DNA of 33,668 nucleotides from Mariprofundaceae bacterium (GTDB lineage Bacteria; Pseudomonadota; Zetaproteobacteria; Mariprofundales; Mariprofundaceae): NCBI GenBank assembly GCA_015663235.1, contig DQSL01000043.1, positions 1 to 33,668 of the forward strand, read 5' to 3'. Shown piece by piece: positions 28,144 to 33,668 of this stretch (position 1 is its first letter; each line of letters starts with the position of its first letter). The notes under the pieces were generated by a model. It saw only the letters and a program-made list of their open reading frames with translations, ran no database searches and was not told where the DNA came from. The position numbers and the translations under genes were made by a program.

Positions 28144-29304
28144 TCAAAGATAAGGCTTAATTTCTTCCCACATGCGGTCAAGCACTTGCCCTTGCTGCTG
28201 CATAAATAAAGTGGCTTGCGCGTTAAGTTGCTGGAGTTCATCAGGTTTTTCTAAAAGCCGTGTGATGGCAAGTTCGAGTTCTTTTTTGTCTTGTACAATA
28301 ATTGCCGCGCCTTGATGCTGCATATCAGCAAACACGGCTTTAAAGTTTTGAATGTGTTTTCCCGCCACCACACCACGTCCGCAAATAGCAGGTTCAAGCG
28401 GGTTATGTCCGCCAATATCGACAAGGCTGCCACCAATAAATACTACATCGGCAATGGTGTATAATCCAGTAAGCACACCCATGGCATCAACCAACACAAC
28501 CTGCTCTTGTCCTGTGCGCTCTTGCACATAATGGGTATAGCTTATGCCATGTTTTTCGAGCAGTTGTGCCACTTTTTGAAAGCGTTCGGGGTGTCGTGGT
28601 ACGATAAGCGTTAATAAATCGGGCTGAATACGTCGCCATGTTTGTAATAATGACAATACTTGTGCTTCTTCATTATCATGGGTGCTAGCGACAATCAAAA
28701 TTGGGCGTTTGCTGCTGGGGTCAATCATTTGTCGCACTTGTTTGGCTTCCACATCAGGCGCTTGCACGGCAAACTTTAAGTTGCCCACAGTTTTGATGCG
28801 CTCTTTGTTTATACCAATTTGAAATAGGCGTTCTGCATCCGTGTTGCTTTGGGCAAGAAAAAAAGTAATAGGCGAAAGCCAGCGTCGCCATAGTTTGCGT
28901 GTTTTATAGTATTTAGGAAATGAGCGGTCAGAAATTCGGGTGTTTACGCCAATAACTGGTGCGCCTTGTTTTTTGCAAGCTTTGAGCATTCCAGGCCAAA
29001 ATTCCGTTTCATTCAAGAGTAATAGCGAAGGTTTGAGGTGTTTCACAAAGCGAGACATCAAGAAGGGTAAGTCCCAAGGCAGCCAGCTCAAGGTGATGCG
29101 TTCGCCAAACAAGCGTTGTGCCTGAGCGAAGCCTGTGCGCGTCACTACGGTGAGGTGAACTTGTTTATTTGCATCCAATAACCGCTGAATCAAGCCCGAG
29201 ACAGAGGCAACTTCTCCCATAGAACAGGCATGAACCCACACTGCGCCACGGGGTGCTTTTGGGCGTTGAAATGTCATATGTTGTAGCCACTTGGATGCTT
29301 GCAT
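28144..29304 (-). CDS. waaA: 3-deoxy-D-manno-octulosonic acid transferase (Kdo transferase)
   Basis: VWVHACSMGEVASVSGLI, ETEFWPGMLKACKKQGAPVIGVNTRISDRSFPKY, GGSLVDIGGHNPLEPA. The ORF track starts at 29454; ATG 29304 has GAGAGG upstream. Confidence 0.93.
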   Translation of the reverse strand: MQASKWLQHMTFQRPKAPRGAVWVHACSMGEVASVSGLIQRLLDANKQVHLTVVTRTGFAQAQRLFGERITLSWLPWDLPFLMSRFVKHLKPSLLLLNETEFWPGMLKACKKQGAPVIGVNTRISDRSFPKYYKTRKLWRRWLSPITFFLAQSNTDAERLFQIGINKERIKTVGNLKFAVQAPDVEAKQVRQMIDPSSKRPILIVASTHDNEEAQVLSLLQTWRRIQPDLLTLIVPRHPERFQKVAQLLEKHGISYTHYVQERTGQEQVVLVDAMGVLTGLYTIADVVFIGGSLVDIGGHNPLEPAICGRGVVAGKHIQNFKAVFADMQHQGAAIIVQDKKELELAITRLLEKPDELQQLNAQATLFMQQQGQVLDRMWEEIKPYL

Positions 29305-29442
29305 ACTATATGTTGTGTTCCTCTCGATTATCGTGTTGTTAGCCAAGCATGATGATTGTTGAAAATAAGCGCAAGTAAAATCCCCACACATTTGAAGTGA
29401 CAAAACATTGACACCCGTTTTATTCAGGTGAATTCTAAAGTT

Positions 29443-29454
29443 GTGGTACGCCAC
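29443..29454 (+). repeat. Short inverted repeat GTGG-TACG-CCAC in the rpfF upstream region
   Basis: Perfect but short 4-bp arms, 26 bp upstream of the rpfF ATG. Confidence 0.35.
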
Positions 29455-29480
29455 GACAATAAAGGGAAAAGGGGCTTAAA

Positions 29481-30323
29481 ATGCAATTACAAACAAACTT
29501 AAAACAACAGCGGAGTATTGAAGAAGAATTTACCTCATTAGAGGTGGTTTATGAAGAAGAGCATGCATTGGCTTGGTATTATATGAATGGAGGTTCTCGG
29601 CCATGTTTCACACCTGATGTTTTGCATAATATTCTTAAATGGTATGACGCTGTAAAAAATGGTCAAAAAAAAGATGTGGGGTATATTGTAGCTGCATCTA
29701 GATTTGAGGGTTCATTCAACTTAGGTGGCGATCTTGCTTTGTTTTCTTCGCTTATTCGGAATCAAGATAGAGATGGTCTGTTAAAGTATGCAATAGCATG
29801 TATTGATGTCCTTTATAACACTTACACATCACTTGATGGCAAAGTCACAACGATTTCATTGGTTCAAGGTGACGCGCTTGGTGGTGGGTTTGAAGGTGCG
29901 ATGTCTAGTGATGTTCTCATAGCCGAGAAAGGCGTAAAAATGGGTTTCCCAGAAATACTTTTTAATTTGTTTCCAGGCATGGGCGCTTTTAGCTTACTTG
30001 CAAGAAAAATCGGGGCAACAGAGGCTGAGACAATGATTTTAAGTGGTAAATTGTATTCTGCTGAAGAACTATATGATAAGGGAATTGTACATGTCTTGGT
30101 TAATAAAGGAGAGGGAAAAAGAGCTGTTTATGACTATATTAAAAAAGAGAACCGCTCAAAAAATGGTATTACCGCATTTAGAAAAGCAAAACATTGTTAT
30201 GACCCAATCTCATATGAGGAATTGGAGAAGATTACCACAATTTGGGTGGATGCAGCATTAAACTTAAATCATAGGGATTTAAGGATGATGGAGCGCCTTG
30301 TGAAAAGGCAAACAGTGAAATAG
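29481..30323 (+). CDS. rpfF: RpfF-like DSF synthase (crotonase fold)
   Basis: FNLGGDLALF oxyanion motif and SLVQGDALGGGFEGAMSSDVLIAEKGVKMGFPEILFNLFPGMGAFSLL; two Glu 20 residues apart (138, 158) as in Xanthomonas RpfF Glu141/Glu161; convergent with an rpfC-like gene. Confidence 0.92.
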   Translation: MQLQTNLKQQRSIEEEFTSLEVVYEEEHALAWYYMNGGSRPCFTPDVLHNILKWYDAVKNGQKKDVGYIVAASRFEGSFNLGGDLALFSSLIRNQDRDGLLKYAIACIDVLYNTYTSLDGKVTTISLVQGDALGGGFEGAMSSDVLIAEKGVKMGFPEILFNLFPGMGAFSLLARKIGATEAETMILSGKLYSAEELYDKGIVHVLVNKGEGKRAVYDYIKKENRSKNGITAFRKAKHCYDPISYEELEKITTIWVDAALNLNHRDLRMMERLVKRQTVK

Positions 30324-32834
30324 TTAGTTTAAATAACGCGAAAACTCTGATTTTGTCCCTTCAATTATAGTTATTAGCTTGGAAACCCTTTGTTTCATGG
30401 CGGGTTGGGTTAGTTGGTTTTGTTGTGATTCAATGTTGGCAAAAAGCTGACTGATTGCCACAGCACCAATAATACCTGACCCACCTTTGAGACCGTGGCC
30501 GATGCTGATAAAGGTTTGCACATCTTGTTCGGCGGCTGCTTGTTCAAGGTCAAGCAGCTTTTGCTCAGTATTGGTGATAAATTTCGTGATAACCTCTTGA
30601 AGGAAACCTTCTTTTCGGCTCATGTTATTCAATGTGTCTAAAATGTTTACATCAATATACTGCCAGTTGTTTGAAGCCGTTGCTTTTGGAAATGCTTGAA
30701 TCACAGCGTTGTTTTTTGGTGCGGATGCACCAATGAGTGTGTCAATGGTGGAAAGCAACTTGGTTTGCTCTATGGGTTTGGTTAAATAACCATCTGCACC
30801 TGCATCAAGGCACTCTTGCACATGATTAGACAACGCATCTGCGGAAAGCATAATGATGGGTAGGCGTGTGTTCACTTCTAAAAATCGGTATGCTTTCAAC
30901 ACGTCTAATCCCGACATGTGCGGCATGTTCACATCAAGAATTGCCATGTCAAAAGTTGCATCAGAGGCTGTGAGTATATCAAGTGCTTGGTCGCCATCTT
31001 CTGCAATTTGTGTTTGATAACCAGCGATTTTTAATATTTCTGTAATCACAATTTGGTTAATTTCATTATCTTCAGCCACAAGAATACAATGCTTCTGTTG
31101 TGCATCTTTGGTTTTGTGTTTGTCTGCCACAGCAATGATATTGCTTTGCGCGTATGCTTGTGGAATGGTGCATGTTTCGTGCAGAGCATTGAACAATATA
31201 GACTCATTGAGTGGCAAGCTAAGCACCGCAGAATAGCCGCATTGAAGCAAAATATCGTGCTGTTGCTGGCTGGTGGTTGCAATGAGGATTACTGCGCAAT
31301 CAGACATGTTTTTTTCTTCATAAAAAGATTGCAAAAAAGCTTGTGCAGGGCTGCCCAACATATGTTCATCCAAGATGAGTACACAATGATAGGCACTTTC
31401 TTTACGCGCTTTGATGATGGAGGGAAGCAGTGCTTCTTCAGCTTGTAAGCTGGTGATAGAGGGCCCCCAGTGTTGCAAGTGTTTTGCCACTTTATGTTGT
31501 ACGTGCTCTTGAAGCAGGGTAATCACATGCATATCTGCAAAGGACTTTTCAGTAGGAGGCTGACTCTGCTTGTCTGTTTGTCGTTGCAGGGGGAGGGTAA
31601 AACAAAACTCTGAACCTTTCCCTTTTTCGCTGGTGATGGAAAGTGTGCCTCCCATTACTTCAATCAATGCCTTGGAAATGGTTGTGCCAAGCCCTGTGCC
31701 ACCGAACTCACGGGTGATGGATGCATCGGCTTGGGTGAAGCTGTCAAATATTTTGGCTTGTTCTTCTTCATCCATGCCAATGCCTGAATCAACAATACGA
31801 AAGCGGACGATGCAGGCATCATGCACTTGGTCTGCCAATTCACAATACAAATCCACATGCCCTTGGGAGGTAAATTTGGTGGCATTGCTCAAAAAGTTCA
31901 TCAACACTTGCCTTAAATGCAATTCATCACCAAGCAACTGAAAAGGGATATGTGGGTCAACATGGGTTGAAAGTTTGAGCCCTTTCTTTTGCACGTGTGG
32001 CAAGAAAGTTTGTTCGATGGACGCAATCAGCTCATGAAGGTCGAAAGCGGAGGTTTCAGAAGTGAGTTTACCTGCTTCAATTTTGGAAATATCCAACACA
32101 TCTTCAATCAATGACAGCAAGGATTTTCCTGAAGCTTGAATCATTTTTACATATTTAATTTGGCTTTTACGCAGAGAGGTCATGCTCAATAAATCGCTTG
32201 CACCAATAATGCCCCCCAATGGGGTGCGAAGCTCATGGCTCATATTGGCAAGAAATTGGGATTTGGCTTGATTGGCTCTTTTCGCTTCACTTATGGCAGC
32301 TTGAAGCCGCTGAAGTAACTTGTTCATGTATAAAGGAATAGCTGTAATCGTAAGCAATAAAACAAAGTAAACCCAAGGGTATTCTGACCAATATGAACCC
32401 AATGACAAGGCTGTAATCGCCCCAACGAGCGATAGAAGGGTTGCGATAATTAAATATACAGACCCATAGCGAAACCCATTGCCTGTAATCACCCATAGGT
32501 ATACAAAAAGAGATAAAATACCAGCCTCTTCTGCTAGGTATAAAACGGATGAAGTCATAAACACATCACCGATAATGCACAAAACTTTTCTGTAGTGAGA
32601 ATGTAAAGGATTGATTAGAATCCAAATAAAAATAAGTGTGGAAAATATGAGGTATGCACTGGTTAATATACGAATGATTTGGTCATCAAAATAGATAGCT
32701 AAGAATATGCTGGTTAAAACAACTCTTACGACTACTTGCTCAAACTCTGTATCGGTTTGTTTACGTAAGCTGTCTCTGAAAACAGCTAAGGGCTTGGATA
32801 GAAGCGATAAGTATGAAGGTTTCTTTTGGGTCAT
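30324..32834 (-). CDS. rpfC: RpfC-like hybrid sensor histidine kinase (5TM-HisKA-HATPase-degenerate REC-REC-HPt)
   Basis: N-terminal multi-TM region including [15 protein letters not shown], kinase H-box [13 protein letters not shown] (His200), HATPase GFGGTGLG-like box, REC ([11 protein letters not shown]...[10 protein letters not shown]), HPt ([13 protein letters not shown]). Confidence 0.9.
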   Translation of the reverse strand: MTQKKPSYLSLLSKPLAVFRDSLRKQTDTEFEQVVVRVVLTSIFLAIYFDDQIIRILTSAYLIFSTLIFIWILINPLHSHYRKVLCIIGDVFMTSSVLYLAEEAGILSLFVYLWVITGNGFRYGSVYLIIATLLSLVGAITALSLGSYWSEYPWVYFVLLLTITAIPLYMNKLLQRLQAAISEAKRANQAKSQFLANMSHELRTPLGGIIGASDLLSMTSLRKSQIKYVKMIQASGKSLLSLIEDVLDISKIEAGKLTSETSAFDLHELIASIEQTFLPHVQKKGLKLSTHVDPHIPFQLLGDELHLRQVLMNFLSNATKFTSQGHVDLYCELADQVHDACIVRFRIVDSGIGMDEEEQAKIFDSFTQADASITREFGGTGLGTTISKALIEVMGGTLSITSEKGKGSEFCFTLPLQRQTDKQSQPPTEKSFADMHVITLLQEHVQHKVAKHLQHWGPSITSLQAEEALLPSIIKARKESAYHCVLILDEHMLGSPAQAFLQSFYEEKNMSDCAVILIATTSQQQHDILLQCGYSAVLSLPLNESILFNALHETCTIPQAYAQSNIIAVADKHKTKDAQQKHCILVAEDNEINQIVITEILKIAGYQTQIAEDGDQALDILTASDATFDMAILDVNMPHMSGLDVLKAYRFLEVNTRLPIIMLSADALSNHVQECLDAGADGYLTKPIEQTKLLSTIDTLIGASAPKNNAVIQAFPKATASNNWQYIDVNILDTLNNMSRKEGFLQEVITKFITNTEQKLLDLEQAAAEQDVQTFISIGHGLKGGSGIIGAVAISQLFANIESQQNQLTQPAMKQRVSKLITIIEGTKSEFSRYLN

Positions 32835-32979
32835 TCGGCGAACCTAGCACAAGATGTGCAGACCTTCATATGAGAAGTATTTGTTTTTTTCACATGTATT
32901 ATGGTAGCAGCAAGGTTTGTTTCAGTGTCAACATACCAAGCTTACAAGCAAGAAAGCTGCCAGCTAAGTGGATGGTTTT

Positions 32980-33534
32980 CTAAAACATCCCCAGCTCAAG
33001 TTTGGCTTCATCGCTCATCATGTTTCTGTCCCATGGTGGTTCAAAAACCAAATCAACATGCACATCGGTAACGTTTTCTACAGCCAAGGTTTTGGCGCGC
33101 ACATCATCGACAATCACAGGGCCCATGCCGCAACCTGGTGCGGTTAAAGTCATGGTAATATCCACATGATTGCCACCTTCATCGGTGTCCACCACATGCA
33201 CATCATACACCAAACCAAGGTTTACAATATCGACTGGAATTTCAGGGTCGTATACTTTTTTCATGGCAGCCCAAATCGCTGATTCATCCACAGGGCCATC
33301 GGCTGTTTTTGGCGCTTCTTCAACCGCATCTTTCTCAGTGTCACCAAAACCAAGGGCATCACCATCTTTGCCTTCCACGCGTGCTAGGTTGCCATTTACA
33401 CTCACCGTATATGAGCCACCAAGCTCCTGAGTGATCGCGACTTGTGCACCTTCTGGGATAATCACGGGTGTGCCAAGCGGAATTAAAATCGCATCAATAT
33501 CGCGGGTGGTGGTAATCATTTTTCCTGTTGCCAT
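32980..33534 (-). CDS. sufT: Fe-S assembly protein SufT (DUF59/MIP18 family)
   Basis: VYDPEIPVDIVNLGLVYDV, TLTAPGCGMGPVI, VDLVFEPPWDRNMMSDEAKLELGMF; adjacent sufU-like gene. Confidence 0.92.
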   Translation of the reverse strand: MATGKMITTTRDIDAILIPLGTPVIIPEGAQVAITQELGGSYTVSVNGNLARVEGKDGDALGFGDTEKDAVEEAPKTADGPVDESAIWAAMKKVYDPEIPVDIVNLGLVYDVHVVDTDEGGNHVDITMTLTAPGCGMGPVIVDDVRAKTLAVENVTDVHVDLVFEPPWDRNMMSDEAKLELGMF

Positions 33535-33537
33535 GCC

Positions 33538-33668
33538 TTACTCCGTCTTCGCTGGTTGACCAGCATCGTCAATTGCAGATTTGACTGTATGCCAACATAA
33601 AGTGGCGCATTTGATGCGCGATGGAAACTCTTTCACACCTGCCAACACAGCAAGTTTACCCAATACAT
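33538..33668 (-). CDS. sufU: SufU-like Fe-S scaffold protein, C-terminal fragment (truncated by window)
   Basis: Reverse-strand translation VLGKLAVLAGVKEFPSRIKCATLCWHTVKSAIDDAGQPAKTE* matches the SufU/NifU-like C-terminus (AGV.EFP.R.KCA.L.W). Confidence 0.85.
   Translation of the reverse strand, partial: VLGKLAVLAGVKEFPSRIKCATLCWHTVKSAIDDAGQPAKTE

Noticed and set aside
32970-32992. GGATGGTTTTCTAAAACATCC inverted repeat at the sufT stop
   Set aside because: Imperfect, AT-rich and overlapping the stop codon without a T tract; not enough to call a terminator.
1-33668. CRISPR arrays, transposons, prophage or toxin-antitoxin modules
   Set aside because: No direct-repeat arrays, transposase, integrase or phage structural motifs seen on either strand.

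Overview
The window is mostly housekeeping and flagellar sequence from a Gram-negative bacterium. Gene content and protein style suggest a Zetaproteobacterium or a related proteobacterium, but this is inference only. In order it contains: the 3' end of an FMN-binding glutamate synthase-like gene; a pirin; a guanine deaminase; purH; a tandem cyclic-nucleotide-binding protein; a DsbC-like oxidoreductase; a HemJ-like membrane protein; a CHASE2 adenylate cyclase; a receiver-only response regulator; tRNA-Val(GAC)-thrS-infC-rpmI-rplT-pheS-pheT; rnr; a stand-alone CZB protein; dapA; a DUF3365 heme protein; a flagellar export/regulatory operon (fliQ-fliR-flhB-flhA-flhF-flhG-orf-fliA-orf-orf); waaA; a convergent rpfF/rpfC-like pair; sufT; and the 3' end of a sufU-like gene. 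The most interesting system is the rpfF/rpfC pair at 29481-32834. It looks like a complete synthase and sensor pair for diffusible signal factor (DSF, a cis-2-unsaturated fatty acid), with the catalytic Glu pair conserved, an extra degenerate receiver in the kinase, directly abutting convergent stop codons, and no rpfG in the window. Other points of interest are a probable ATC start codon for infC, a possible ATT start for the guanine deaminase, a sigma54-like element that would make fliQ leaderless, an atypical FlhF/FlhG pair, and paired inverted repeats upstream of the adenylate cyclase. No CRISPR array, transposon or prophage was seen.
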